Positions 1-11,827 of a stretch of DNA of 64,000 bases are shown here, one piece after another. Location: the NCBI GenBank assembly GCA_029718625.1, contig CM056383.1, positions 14,563,066 through 14,627,065 on the forward strand, in the 5' to 3' direction. Both the position numbers and the translations under genes were made by a program. A model generated the notes under the pieces. It was not told the DNA's origin and made no database searches. It worked only from the letters and a program-made list of their open reading frames with translations. Numbering within the stretch: the stretch's first letter is position 1; the number at the start of each line of letters is the position of its first letter. The stretch comes from Synaphobranchus kaupii (taxonomy: Eukaryota > Chordata > Actinopteri > Anguilliformes > Synaphobranchidae).

Positions 1-322
1 CCCTCCAAGGAAAGCTGGAAATGTAGACATTTTTAAATGTCAACTCAAGACACACCTTTTTAGTCTCGCTTTTACCTAGGGACATTCATGGACAATTTTT
101 CCCTTTTTTATTTTATTTTATGTATGTATTGCTTTCTTATTTATGTTTTAATAGTTTTTTTATTTATTTTTATTGTTTTATAGACATACAGTATATTGAT
201 TATTGATTTTATTATTGATTGACTGGTTTTATTATGATTGACTTAATAATGTAAAGTGCATTGCATTGCATTAAATTGTACGAAATGAGCTATACAAATA
301 AAGATTCATTGATTGATTGACC
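1..322 (+). repeat. 3' end of a LINE-like retroelement (partial)
   Basis: An A/T-rich stretch ends with a motif of the type 'gtaaagtgc...gagctatacaaataaa' followed by short ATTGATTG-type repeats. This is the usual look of the 3' tail of L2/Rex-type fish LINEs. No reverse transcriptase reading frame is visible because the window begins inside the element. The family assignment rests on tail style only and is tentative. Confidence 0.45.
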
Positions 323-1980
323 TCAACTTGCTAAACTGATTTGTGTTATACAGGTATACCATACATACATTACAAATGCATTTTAAAGCACTTTTTAATT
401 CAAGGAATTTTAATTTAAACAACATTATCATTCTCTGCAAGTGCAATCCGGGCTGATGGCCTCCTGGCTGATCCTCCTCCTTCCTCCCCTTGTTCCACCA
501 GGTTCAATGTAAAGTACACAAAAGGTGCAATATTGCCAACAAAACTCTTTTGAGCTTCGTTAATTTGTTTGGGAATAGCTCCTGGTGAACTTATCTCCTC
601 TCTTTTAAAATCCTCTATGGTTTACCTTTGTACTACACTTATAAACTCATTGTATGTACATTGCATAAAGCTACATTACCCAACAGAAGTCTCAGTCTGG
701 TTATCTCTGAATAGCACATCACATTTTTCATGATGTCCATTTTCATCGTTTGGAGGCTATAAACCATCTTTCTTTTTTCATTTTTTCCCCCTTGGCCCTG
801 TCTGGCCCTTTTAAAAGTGACTTGACTGACAGGTAACCACTACTTCAGCTGAATATTGATCTTTTGGCAATGGTGTTAACTATGGGGCTGATGGCTCTCT
901 CACCCTCTCCCCTACCTGTCAGATACAGATTGGGGTTCTTCTGTCCGAGGCGATGGTTTGACGGCTTTCCCCCGCCACTGTGCTCTCGTCTTACAGACAC
1001 TGCTCTGAAAGTAGGTCTTCTGGTCCCTCACAGCAAATAAACCCCCTTCTCACAGTGCCACCGAAATGGACATACCTCATGCTCACTACTGGCATATTTA
1101 TGAAATAATGCACACACACCAACTTTGTGAATTGTATGTATGCTCATATACATTGTGTGAAGTGCTTTGACCCGTCAGTGTCCAGTACAAGTGGTTTATA
1201 ATTAATATGTAGGCTATAGGTTAAAGATGAGTTGAGATGGTATACAAAAAAAAGGGAAATCACTAAAAATGTAACACTATGGGTATCGATGAGGCCAGCC
1301 GTAAGACTACGCATGCTTAAATAAGACTTCCTGCACTGCCAGGCTAACAAAGATGGAGACGTCACAGACCTGACAAGATAAAAAACTTATAGTGGAGGCC
1401 AACTGAGAACAGCGTAAGTCATAGTGCCATAAAATTATTTTTTAAGGAATTGAGAAATTTGCAATTTTGTCAGAATATCTTCTAAAATTATTTAATATTT
1501 TTATTTTGCATGTGTAGATATGGTGTACTACGTCTGTCCTCATCCATTCTGCTTATGTGTTTTAGGTTAATTCTCTGAGTCACATTTCCCTTTTCCTTTC
1601 CGCCCCTCTCTCTTCCTTTTGTGTGGAACCTTAACACCTTTATATGTTGGAACCCTTATTAGCCGTAACTTCCCAAAAAAGACTGTGCAAGCCTCGACCC
1701 CCTACTGATACTCCCCACATGATCAAACTCCGAAAATGATCTGTTTAACACTTCCTGTAAGCAAATTGTGATGTGAAATGGGATTAGTCTATCTGGCGCC
1801 GGGAGACCGTTATCAGAAGAAATACAGCAACACTACTAGAAATAGTTTTGCTTTCCTGTCTCCATCATTTGAATCAACAGCGCCATCATGTGTACAACTA
1901 AAGCAATGCAGCCTTCCATTGACTGCAATGAGTTAGCTAAAGTGGAACTTTATTTGTTACTTATCAGAAAAAACACATCT
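323..1980. other. Intergenic, no gene recognised
   Basis: A/T-rich sequence without a recognisable exon, RNA gene or structured repeat. The only reading frame of note (1144-1365, minus strand, 73 codons) has no recognisable domain and looks like chance. Confidence 0.5.
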
Positions 1981-2678
1981 CAAGCACATTTAGAATTTTC
2001 CGGTAACTTCAATCACGCCAAAGCCGCGCTGGTGTGCGTTTAGCTAGAATTACATTTAGTTTCCAATGAACACATAGATAATTGCCTATGGCAAACCCTG
2101 ACCCCAACTATAGCCGTTCTTGGTATGCTCATATTATGCATTTTTCAGCAAATACGTTGGTGATGACAATAGCTAATTTGCTAGCAAATATACATTCAGA
2201 ATTAGTCCAAAATATACATTGTCTGCAATAAATTCATAAGGCGTATCAGTGAACTCTGCCCCTCGAGGGTGTAGTCCTTTTGGGGGAAAAGGATGCGAGC
2301 GACCAATAGGAACACCTACCAACTAGGTGTCAAGCACATTTAGAATTTTCCGGTAACTTCAATCACGCCAAAGCCGCGCTGGTGTGCGTTTAGCTAGAAT
2401 TACATTTAGTTTCCAATGAACACATAGATAATTGCCTATGGCAAACCCTGACCCCAACTATAGCCGTTCTTGGTATGCTCATATTATGCATTTTTCAGCA
2501 AATACGTTGGTGATGACAATAGCTAATTTGCTAGCAAATATACATTCAGAATTAGTCCAAAATATACATTGTCTGCAATAAATTCATAAGGCGTATCAGT
2601 GAACTCTGCCCCTCGAGGGTGTAGTCCTTTTTGGGGGGAAAAGGATGCGAGCGACCAATAGGAACACCTACCAACTAG
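1981..2678. repeat. 350-bp tandem direct duplication
   Basis: The block beginning 'caagcacatttagaattttc' at 1981 is repeated from 2331. Both copies run to '...acctaccaacta' (about 2325 and 2677). By eye they differ only by one or two extra bases in the T/G run near their ends (about 2280 and 2630). The non-coding content is not recognised. The near identity points to a recent duplication or to an assembly artefact. Confidence 0.93.
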
Positions 2679-2932
2679 AAAATGGTAAAGGTAACTGGCG
2701 TGAGTAGGGGACTTTTGGTAGGCTACTTTTCACTTTTGCTACTAGGTTTTTTGTCGTCCGCGTCCTGTTGCTGTGTTCGAGTGGCGTAGATTACGTCCCG
2801 CCTCTGTTTCGTTTTATTATTAAGGGGCTACTCGGTTTCTCTCAAGGATCTCCAATCCCGATTGCTTTTTCTCCACAGCGCATTCGCCGTCTTTGTTCCC
2901 CCATAGCCGCTGTGTTAGGCTACGTTGTTCTA

Positions 2933-2935
<3 letters not shown>

Positions 2936-3007
<72 letters not shown>
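2936..3007. repeat. (TA)n microsatellite
   Basis: About 36 uninterrupted TA units, followed by a short T run near 3020. Apparent reading frames across it (poly Tyr-Ile) are artefacts. Confidence 0.95.
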
Positions 3008-3008
<1 letters not shown>

Positions 3009-3189
3009 CTACCCGGTACTTTTTTTTTTTTTAAACAAAACGAATACATTTCCGCGACTCGTGTGCAGCGTCCATCTCCTCTCTTTTGGAGTGAGGTTCA
3101 AGAATACACTGGGATTTTTGTTACCATTACCAATCGGGGATTCAAAACGAGCGCGCAGCGACCCGATCTGCTCACGGAGATCCTCCTTG

Positions 3190-4616
3190 AGGTGTCACAG
3201 GCCGACAACATCTTTACTGTTGTAACCGAGAAACAGGATAACGTTACTGGAAATGCCACAGTAGCGTGGAGCATACAACCCCACTATCTTAACAGTTCGG
3301 GCATGAGCCCGAGTTACGTGAACTCCTGTGAGGTTATGTTTAGGGGTTGTGGGTGGGGTACGGGAATCACGAACTCACAAAAACCAGGGGGTCTTTGAAT
3401 TCAACATATATCTTGGTTATGACTTACTAGTACATTCCGGTTCGTGTGCTCCCTTCGAGTGTGAGCATAGACGCCTGGCCAATCCTAGCGCTTGAATGCT
3501 ATGCAGGAAGTGTCGCTCGAGGTATGTCACAGGCCGACAACACGGCATCCTACAACACCTTTACTGTTGTAACCGAGAAACAGGGTGCCGGAAATGACAC
3601 TATCTTAACAGTTCGGGAGGTATGTCACAGGCCGACAACACGGCTTCCTACAACACCTTTACTGTTGTAACCGAGAAACAGGGTGCCGGAAATGCCACTA
3701 TCTTAACAGTTCGGGCATGAGCCCGAGTTACGTGAACTCCTGTGAGATTATGTTTAGGGGTTGTGAGTGGGGTACGGGAATCACGAACTCACAAAAACCA
3801 GGGGGTCTTTGAATTCGACATATATCTTGATTATGACTTTGTAGTACATTCCGGTTCGTGTGCTCCCTTCGAACCACGTCTTTACCCCGAGTTGTGAGCA
3901 TGGACGCCTGGCCAATCCTAGCGCTTGAATGCTATGCAGGGCGTGTCTTGCCAAGAAAAGCAGTGGGACGCGTGACGTCATATCCTACTACCCTCACACG
4001 TGATGTTTTCGGCCTGTCACAGCCCTAGCTTATGCATACTAATGAGATACCATTCTGCTGTTGTAACCGAGAAATACGGTACCAGACATAGTTCCAGTTC
4101 GGGCATGAGCCCGAGTTATGTGAACTCCTGTGAGTTTATGTTTAGGGGTTGTGGGTGGGGTACGGGAATCACGAACTCACAAAAACCAGGGGGTCTTTGA
4201 ATTCGACATATATCTTGGTTATGACTTTGTAGTACATTCCGATTCGTGTGCTCCCTTTTTTCGAACCACGTCTTTACCCCGAGGTGTGAGCATGGACGCC
4301 TGGCCAATCCTAGCGCTTGAATGCTATGCAGGGCGTGTCTTGCCAATAAAAGCAGTGGGGCGAGTGACGTCATATCCTACTACCCTCGCACGTGATGTTT
4401 TCGGCCTATCACAGCCCTAGCTTGTGCATACTAATGAGATACCAGTCTGCTGTTGTAACCGAGAAACACGGTACCAGACATAGCTCAAGTGTCTTGCCAA
4501 GAAAAGCAGTGGGACGCGTGACGTCATATCCTACTACCCTCACACGTGATGTTTTCGGCTTGTCACAGCCATTCTGCTGTTGTAACCGAGAAACACGGTA
4601 CCAGACATAGCTCTCG
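3190..4616. repeat. Cluster of about 390-415-bp tandem repeats with CCAAT and CRE motifs
   Basis: A complex repeat restarts at about 3301, 3715 and 4103 ('catgagcccgagttacgtga' and variants). Shorter sub-repeats of about 98 bp lie at 3521-3717, and a truncated copy at about 4490-4616. Full units carry a CCAAT box (3479, 3912, 4304). The later units have a perfect CRE palindrome TGACGTCA (3973-3980, 4365-4372, and 4519-4526 in the truncated copy). The CCAAT-to-CRE spacing is 61 bp in two units. No open reading frame of a retroelement follows. The cluster could be promoter monomers of a retroelement, or a local repeat with accidental promoter motifs. Confidence 0.8.
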
Positions 4617-5918
4617 CTTCCTGTATCCTCTGGGTTTCCGTAAGTAGCCTCACCCGGTAGAATAACTCCATTCCTATTTGAGTTCGTATATATTCATATT
4701 TATAGTTGAATGCCTACCGGTAATTTAGTTGGCTCCTATATGTCCTTTCCTGATGGGTATTTGGGTAACCTTGGTAGGCTACATACTCTACTCCGCGCAA
4801 CGACGAAAAGAGCAACCCAGGGGGTGTTTCTCGCGTTCTTGCGTATAGCAAATAGTGCAGTCCAAATTTTGTAACGCGACTAGTGATGTGCAGTTCGCGA
4901 ACGAATCGGTATTTTTGAACGACTCTTTATGCTGAGTCGTCTGACTCGACTCGCCAGTTCAAGGAAATTGTGCTTACCCACGGCTCTGGCTCTGCCTGCT
5001 TTCTACTACAGCCGGGAGCCGGTGTCACGAGTTAGAACCTAGGTTGAGCAGCAGTTGTGATGCGCCCAACAAAATAGGTGGCACGAATATCTGTTTTATA
5101 ATAATTTGAGAATACATTCTAATTTGATCTAACAATATTGCATACATTTTTGTGAATTAGATAATCGCCCCAGCTCAGTCCAAAGTGATTATTACTACTA
5201 CTGCTAACGGTTAAAAGATGTACCTACAGTCGCCTACCACCCAACTCTCATCAGCACGAAATCGACTCGACTCAGAGCCCTGAGCCGCGGCAATATTCCA
5301 CGGCTCCAGAGCCGTAACACAAACCAAAGTCCTTTCGAGTTTTAACAGAGAGCAAATGCTGTAATCTACACCATTAATAATCGGGTTTAGCCTAGCTACT
5401 CAGTGTGGATCAACCAGAAACCTTGACAAAGGTATTCTGTTATAGCTAACAATTTAATTGCCTTTTTTATTACGAAATGATTACATGTGGCTGTTTGCAA
5501 CCGAATTGCAGAATTAATATGCGATTGTGTTCAGCAAATGACAACAAATACTTCTTAAAGTGGTGACATTTTTATTTTAGAAATCTTGACCAACAACAGT
5601 GAACAGATAAATACAATTTTGTATAATAGAATAAATAAATAGCCTAATGGTTCAAATAAACATATTTTATGGTGTCCAAATAAATCTTTACCAAATACTA
5701 GCTACATATTTAAAACTAATAAAAGAAACAGGCTCCTGTAGCCGACAAACACGCGCATCAAGATCTGGCTTGTTTGCAGTGGTGTTTTTATATGTAAAAA
5801 ATTGGTGGGGCAGCCACCAACCACTTAGGCTACATACCAGGCAAACTACAGTAATCAAAATTACAGTAATCCCACTTGCTACTGATGCGTTTTTAACACG
5901 TCAACAAACAGCTATCCA

Positions 5919-5984
5919 TTGAGAGAGAGAGAGAGAGAGTATGTGAGTGAGTGTGAGAGAGTGTGTGTGTGTGTGTGTGTGTGT
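5919..5984. repeat. (GA)n/(GT)n microsatellite
   Basis: A GA run grades into a GT run and ends exactly where the next transposon begins, which suggests insertion into the GT tract. Confidence 0.9.
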
Positions 5985-7558
5985 CAGTGGCGACTGGTGA
6001 GGTCCACAACAGGTGAAGCTGAGCTCCAGGAGGGGGAGATCAGGATTATCCTGACAGTGCCGCGGGAAGATGTTAAAAAACGAAGTAATTTCAATTTAGA
6101 TATTAATTTAGCTATTCCAACCCCTCCCGTACGCAATCGCCCCCTGTCATGTACTCCCCCTGTACTCCCCTGTGAACGTTACCATTGCTTAGCAATGCTG
6201 GGTTAGCTAGCTAGCAAGCTAACGATATCTCACGGCAAGTCATTTTAACATTTAGCTAGCAAGCTAACGATAGCTTATGGCAAGCCATTTTAATTTAAGT
6301 TATTCGACTTCCTTAAAGTCATCCTTGCTGGCTGGCCATATAAGTTCGCTAGCTACTGTGATTGCCTAGCTAACGTTACTAACGTTAACCAGCTGCTCTA
6401 GCTAGAAATCTAACCGGACATTTCTACACCTGGATAAATTTTTTAGGTCCCAAAAATTACGAAAATGTGCGGGGAATAGAGCCAAAGTGTTAGCGCTATG
6501 TTTGTACTGACTAAATACGAGGATGTTTAAAATAAAACCAATAATTTAGAATTATTTAGAAAGAATACGGAGTCTGCGTTTGTAAATGTTTGCAATGTTT
6601 GTGATTAGGTTACAGGATGCAGATGAAAGTTAATGCCAGCTACAATGTAGCTACTGTGCTTTTAGCTAGCGTGTGAACCCACTAACCTTAATCCCCACTT
6701 TATCTGGAAGAGTTTTCAGAACAGGGTTTCATGCTGCGGCAAAAAAATAAATCAAATCCTTGAAACCCGTCCTCGACCAAGGACCGTCTCCCCTAAATAA
6801 CATACATGGAAAACAGAAGAGTGCCTTCTTGTCTACGCTAGCTGTTAGCCTTTTTTTTTTTCAAAAACCACTCCACAACCCGTGGTTGTGTTTTCCAGTT
6901 TGGGTGATGATTATATCGCGTGGCTGGTGGGCACCAAGGCGCTTAACCTCCAATTCCTCACCCAGAGTAAGGGTGTCAAAAGTGTGCTTCAGTAAATAAT
7001 CCACTTCGTTCATATTTATTTTTTTATTTTTTCTCAAGTTAGCTAGCTATAATAAAGTACTAGTATCCTCTCTCTTATTGACTGACTTACGTTACTCCGT
7101 TACACTAGCGCCAGACAGAAATAGCCAATCAACTCTGAAATATGATATGACGTTTTAGTGGGGCTACGGGCTGTTGGCCCCACTTGTCATCAAAATCGTG
7201 TGATCTACATTGAATACAGTAACACTCTGAGCATGCGTATTTGCATTTTCCAACAGTACACACACATTGCGCTGTGAGCGAGGGGCTAGCCCCACTCACG
7301 GTCTAACGTTACTGTGGACACGAATCTGGAGAACGCAGTCTAAAGCAGCAAGGCAGGGACCAATGAACATGATAAAAAACATGATAAAATATTAAAAATT
7401 ATATGCGATTTAGGAAGATGTTGTATACATATTTAATAAATTAAAGCAGAGATGATAATATTTGAGAATGAATAATAATATAATTTGTTTGCACAATTCT
7501 TTCAGCTGACAGCAGGTGGGGCTGTGCCCCACTTGCCCCTAATGACCAGTCGCCACTG
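5985..7558. mobile_element. 1.57-kb transposon with 14-bp perfect terminal inverted repeats
   Basis: The ends are CAGTGGCGACTGGT (5985-5998) and ACCAGTCGCCACTG (7545-7558), exact inverse complements. Inside, sequences such as 'gtggggctgtgccccac' recur near the right end. A tandem copy of a roughly 50-bp block containing 'agctagcaagctaacgat' lies at 6202-6297. No transposase reading frame is recognisable, so it is non-autonomous or decayed. The left flank is a GT microsatellite, so no target-site duplication can be confirmed. Superfamily uncertain; hAT-like from the CAG...CTG ends. Confidence 0.75.
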
Positions 7559-8084
7559 CTTGTTTGTCGGATTTGGCTGGCTATCTCTCACCATCCATCC
7601 ACCACATTTTCAGTAGGCTACTGGATTCTAGGATCTGATAAAATAAAATAAATATTTACATAGACTGATAAAATGGCTATAGCCTATGCAAATATAGCCT
7701 AACCATTCTTAGGCAACATAGCCTAATATCTAACGTTACAATCAATATGCTGACAGCGTTATTTTAAATTTCTGCTAGAATAACGTAGATGGGAAAGTCG
7801 TGAATACATGTAAACTGGATGCGATTGCAAACTAGCTTGAAAAGTAAGGGAGAGTGAACAGAAAACATTGAGCATAGGCTATAAAAAATGAGCATCAATC
7901 GGGTGATTTGGGTCTGAATAAAATACCAAAGCTAGTTTAACTTAATTTGCTACCAGCTAGACTCTGCTGTCTGAAACGGCTTCAAATTCCAGCTCGCGCC
8001 ACAGGAGAAAAAGATGGGGCTCGGGTAGTTCCACACTGTGTGGGTACTTCGAAAGAATCAAATAAACAAACAAACGGTAGCTTT

Positions 8085-8866
8085 GGCTGTGTTCGGAATC
8101 GCTCCCTATTCACTATATAGTGCACTATTTAGGGTATCGGCCATTTTGTAGGGTGTCCAAAATTCGAAATGTCAATTTGACACCCCAAATAGTCCACTCA
8201 ATATCCCCCACAATGCACCACAAAATGTAGGGTACAAACGATGTACACTAGGGCTGTGTTCGGAATCGCTCCCTATTCACTCCCTCCCTATACACTACTT
8301 AGGGAATCTACATAGGGCACTAGATAGGGATTCACTGGTGGAAAAGAAGGAGGCGATTTCAGACACTACATAGTCTGAATAGGTTACTTAGCAACGCGCG
8401 ACGCTTGCGTGACAGCGGTCACCAGCTTGGTGAGAAAGCATGCAAGAAACGGTAAAAAAGTGTTCTTTTTTATTTTGAACAAGGGTTTTGTTGTCTCGTT
8501 GTACGTATATAGGTAAGTTAGGTAACTAGGTAGCTAGCTAGCTAATTAAGTTGCATTTTCCATTAAACAGTAATTGTTAAATTAAAAAAATAGTTAACAC
8601 TTTATAATACATTTAATCTACCGTGTTTATTTATATTTCGGTTATAAAGCCGATTAAACTGATTTAATATAGGCTACAAGAGAAAATGTCTCCGGTCATG
8701 TAGTGTACATCGTTTGTACCCTACATTTTGTGGTGCATTGTGGGGGATATTGAGTGGACTATTTAGGGTGTCAAATTGACATTTAGAATTTTGGACACCC
8801 TACAAAATGGCCGACAGCCTAAATAGTGCACTATATAGTGAATAGGGAGTGATTCCGAACACAGCC
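8085..8866. mobile_element. Foldback element A (arms 8085-8250 and 8701-8866)
   Basis: The left arm starts 'ggctgtgttcggaatcgc' and the right arm ends 'gattccgaacacagcc'. The arms are about 166 bp each and largely complementary ('actatatagtgcactattta', 'gtttgtaccctacatttt' and inverses). The space between the arms is filled by the left arm of element B. The TIR type is widespread in short fish transposons. No coding capacity. Confidence 0.75.
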
Positions 8867-9375
8867 TAGGTACATGACAAGATGGCGATGGCTGAGCCTG
8901 CACTCGTCTACAAATGTAAATATAAATGCAAGTTTCATCTTGTAGCCTATATTAAATCAGTTTAATCGGCTTTATAACCTAAATATAAATAAACGCGGTA
9001 GATTAAATATATTACAAAGTGTTAGCTATTTTTTAAATTTAACAATTATTACTGTTTAATGGAAAATGCAACTTAATTAGCTAGCTAACTTACCTAGTTA
9101 CCTAACTTACCTATCTACCTACAACGAGACAACAAAACACTTGTTCAAAATTAAAAAAGAAAACTTTTTTTTACCATTTCTTGCATGCTTTCTCACCAAG
9201 CCGGTGACCGCTGTCACGCAAGCGTTGCGCGTTGCTAAGTAACCTATTCAGACTATGTAGTGTCCGAAATCACCTCCTTCTTTTCCACCAGTGAATCCCT
9301 ATCTAGTGCCCTATGTAGATTCCCTAAGTAGTGTATAGGGAGGGAGTGAATAGGGAGCGATTCCGAACACAGCCC
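8251..9375. mobile_element. Foldback element B (arms 8251-8682 and 8938-9375)
   Basis: The termini are GGGCTGTGTTCGGAATCGC and its inverse, each flanked by TA, consistent with a Tc1/mariner-type target duplication. The arms are more than 400 bp each and share many motifs, e.g. 'ttaaactgatttaatat' and 'gacagcggtcacc' with their inverses. The right arm of element A sits in the central spacer, so the two inverted-repeat pairs interleave (A-B-A'-B'). Confidence 0.75.
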
Positions 9376-9490
9376 TACTGTATTAACCGGAAGTACCAAA
9401 AACTCGCAACTCCGACTCCGACCCGGCTCTTCAAACCGAACGGTACGGAAAGAGCCGACTCAGAAAAAAGAGCCGAACTGCCCATCACTA

Positions 9491-11640
9491 ATTACGCGAC
9501 GCAAACCTGTGGTGCAATTCCACGCGTTTCCGTTAGAGGCGCTAAATGTAAATACACACAAAAGTAGTAATCATTTTCGCGGAAGATTACTCGTTCCACT
9601 GTGGCTCCAACCATATTAGCCTAGGCTGCCAACTAGCGGATAGGGCGAAAAGAAGCCGGTAAACGCACGTATGGTATGTAAGCAAAGGGCTCACGTATGT
9701 TCCTTGCGTAGAGTATTGGTGTATTCAAGTGGCCAACTCGGGAGGATCGTGCGTGATGTTTGCTGTGACGATGGTCCCGTTCGTTACGGTAAAGGTGTTC
9801 AAATGGTCAGTGGCAAAAAACATGGACGTCCGCAGAAAGCTGATGCTTGTTTGACTGGCCTCTGATCAGCATTTGCAGTTACAAATGTTTTAAATAGCGT
9901 ATGCAAAAACGATTGAAGATTAAAACAAACGCAGAAGGTGAAAGACTACATACACCACGCAACAGGTCTCTAGCTCCAGATCTCTCATGTTTACAGCTGT
10001 TTACCCTTGACCTTTTACGCATTTTTCGTCACCTTGGTCATCTCGGGCAGAGACCCTCCCCCAGGGGGACACAACAATCATTGGTCTAAAACGCGTAACG
10101 CCTCAGTGAGACCGACAGTGAGACCAAAGGCTGTTTCGGGCTGTATTTTTGAATGGAAGTCAATGGAGAAGATCCCTTAGCGCTTTTCACAATGCAAAAG
10201 ACGCGGAGTCTCCCATCTCCCCCTTTATAAGAAAATCTTATAAACCAGAAGGTCTCTGGTGTCACCTTCAAATAATTTTTTCTTCTCGTAAATCGGAAAT
10301 ATTCCGACTTCCAAGATCATTTGAATACACCATATCCATTGTTCAACAACGAAACCCTGCATAGCTCGCACGAGTTACGAGTTTAAAGCTACTGATTGGC
10401 CATAATGTATTAGTATTCCCGTTTGGTCACGAATGTGCTATCTGCCCTCATTCTTTTGCCTGGAATAGGTTAGTTATAGAAGTAGGCTAATTTGCTCTGG
10501 ATTCAGTTTAACTAATGAAGTATTGTCATTTAATATATTAATTGTTAATTCAAATACCAACCTTAAGAGTTAGACTACTTTTAGCTAATTTAAATTCAAA
10601 TCAGAGACAAGCACGAAGCAGGATTATCGGATTGCTTAAGTAAAAACATTGTATAAGAACTGTGCTTATACCCCTTGTCCCATCTTAACCTGGAATCACA
10701 TGATCACACCAAGCGAGAATGGTTTAGCAAGAGTTAAGTTTAAACATAGTCCCGTCCCTGCACCGATTGGAGTAGGTCTAGAAAAGGATATCACACGCTT
10801 CTTTCACCTCCGAGGCAAATATTAGTACTACTACTTCTACTGGGCTAACGTTACTAATAAAATAACCCCAACGTGACGTAAGTATTGTACATTTTACTTT
10901 CCTGTACAATAGGTCTACAGGTAGTCGAGTGTTCCCAGTGGAAGTAGTTCAATTGTGTCTGGCAACCCAGTTTTTTTTTTTATATACCAATTTCACTTTA
11001 CAAATCGGCATATAGCCTGCATTAAACGAATATTAGCAGTTGCCCTGCACTTAAATGTTTAATGTAGCTATATTGATTCACTGTGCAACAAAGCAAGAAG
11101 GTTATGTTAAGGGTTTGTTTTTTCTTGACAAAAACTTTCATACTTTTGAAAAGTAAACCACCAGTTGGAAAACTGCATCCGACAGTGACGCGCACCAACT
11201 CTTACAGACGAGATTGTGCTTCCAAAACTGAAAAGAAACCTAAGGTAACCGTAAATTTGTTCAGCGTGTTAGGGAAAGCATTTAAGGGGATGGGTTCTAA
11301 CATTAAAAAAAAAGGTCTTTATGACTTGGAGGTATTGACTCCCAGTATAGGTTATGATTTTCTTTCGCACATTAACTTTCAGTTCTCTAGAAGCGAAAAT
11401 ATGAAGTGAAACTCTTCGCCTGGGCAAGGTCCCAGAGTACGCTACAGTAGGGAATTGAAGTCCAGAGTACGATAGGCTACTAGGAGTGTATATGTTGTTA
11501 TGCACCTCGAACCCCCCTCCCAAAAAAATAAAAAAAATAATTTAATAATAATTTCCCACGATTTTACCTATAGAACACACCCACGCAGTAAGATCTATGG
11601 AGAGAGCATTGCCCTAGTGTTTATATTTTCATCTCTACAG
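9491..11640. other. Region upstream of kynu; promoter not resolved
   Basis: No coding exon is recognised. A short 5' non-coding exon may lie just before 11620: a good splice acceptor ('tcatctctacag', ending at 11640) precedes the ATG-bearing exon, so transcription probably starts further upstream. I could not assign a TATA box or initiator. A 108-codon frame at 11083-11409 has no recognisable domain. Confidence 0.4.
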
Positions 11641-11658
11641 CTTTCAGACACTACCACT

Positions 11659-11827
11659 ATGGGCTCTTCCCCTTCTGATTCTTCGCACACGTTTCTGGAG
11701 AGGGTGTCGTCAGAGCTGGGTTGCGCACCAACTTCACAGGATGTGGCCGTGTACCTGGACAAACGGGACCCATTGCAACATCTGCGCAAACAGTTTCTAG
11801 TCCCAAGAGTCGGTGACCTGCCCCCAA
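11659..11827 (+). CDS. kynu: kynu coding exon 1 (residues 1-56, phase 1 end)
   Basis: Begins MGSSPSD and ends in DLPP plus one base. It corresponds to the N-terminal helix region of kynureninase, including the 'YLDKRDPL' stretch (human LDEEDKL). The donor is GTGAGT at 11828. The exon itself probably starts at 11641, after a pyrimidine-rich acceptor, leaving 18 nt of 5' UTR. Confidence 0.92.

Larger units (their letters stand above)
4881..9490. mobile_element. Composite hAT-like non-autonomous transposon carrying further elements
   Basis: The left end starts 'tagtgatgtgcagttcg'. The right end is its imperfect inverse, '...gaactgcccatcacta'. The sequence ACGCGAC occurs directly outside the left end (4874-4880) and 3 bp outside the right end (9494-9500), which looks like a slightly eroded target-site duplication. 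The ends resemble the TAGTGATG-type inverted repeats of hAT elements rich in 'gagccg/cggctc'. No transposase remains. It hosts a 1.57-kb element (5985-7558) and a pair of palindromic elements (8085-9375). Confidence 0.6.

Noticed and set aside
10020..10100. Small CCCAGGGGG-type hairpin as promoter element of kynu
   Set aside because: Single short palindrome 1.5 kb from the ATG with no supporting core promoter motifs.
11083..11409. 108-codon frame upstream of kynu
   Set aside because: Starts in A/T-rich sequence, no recognised domain, no similarity to a known kynu 5' exon; likely chance.
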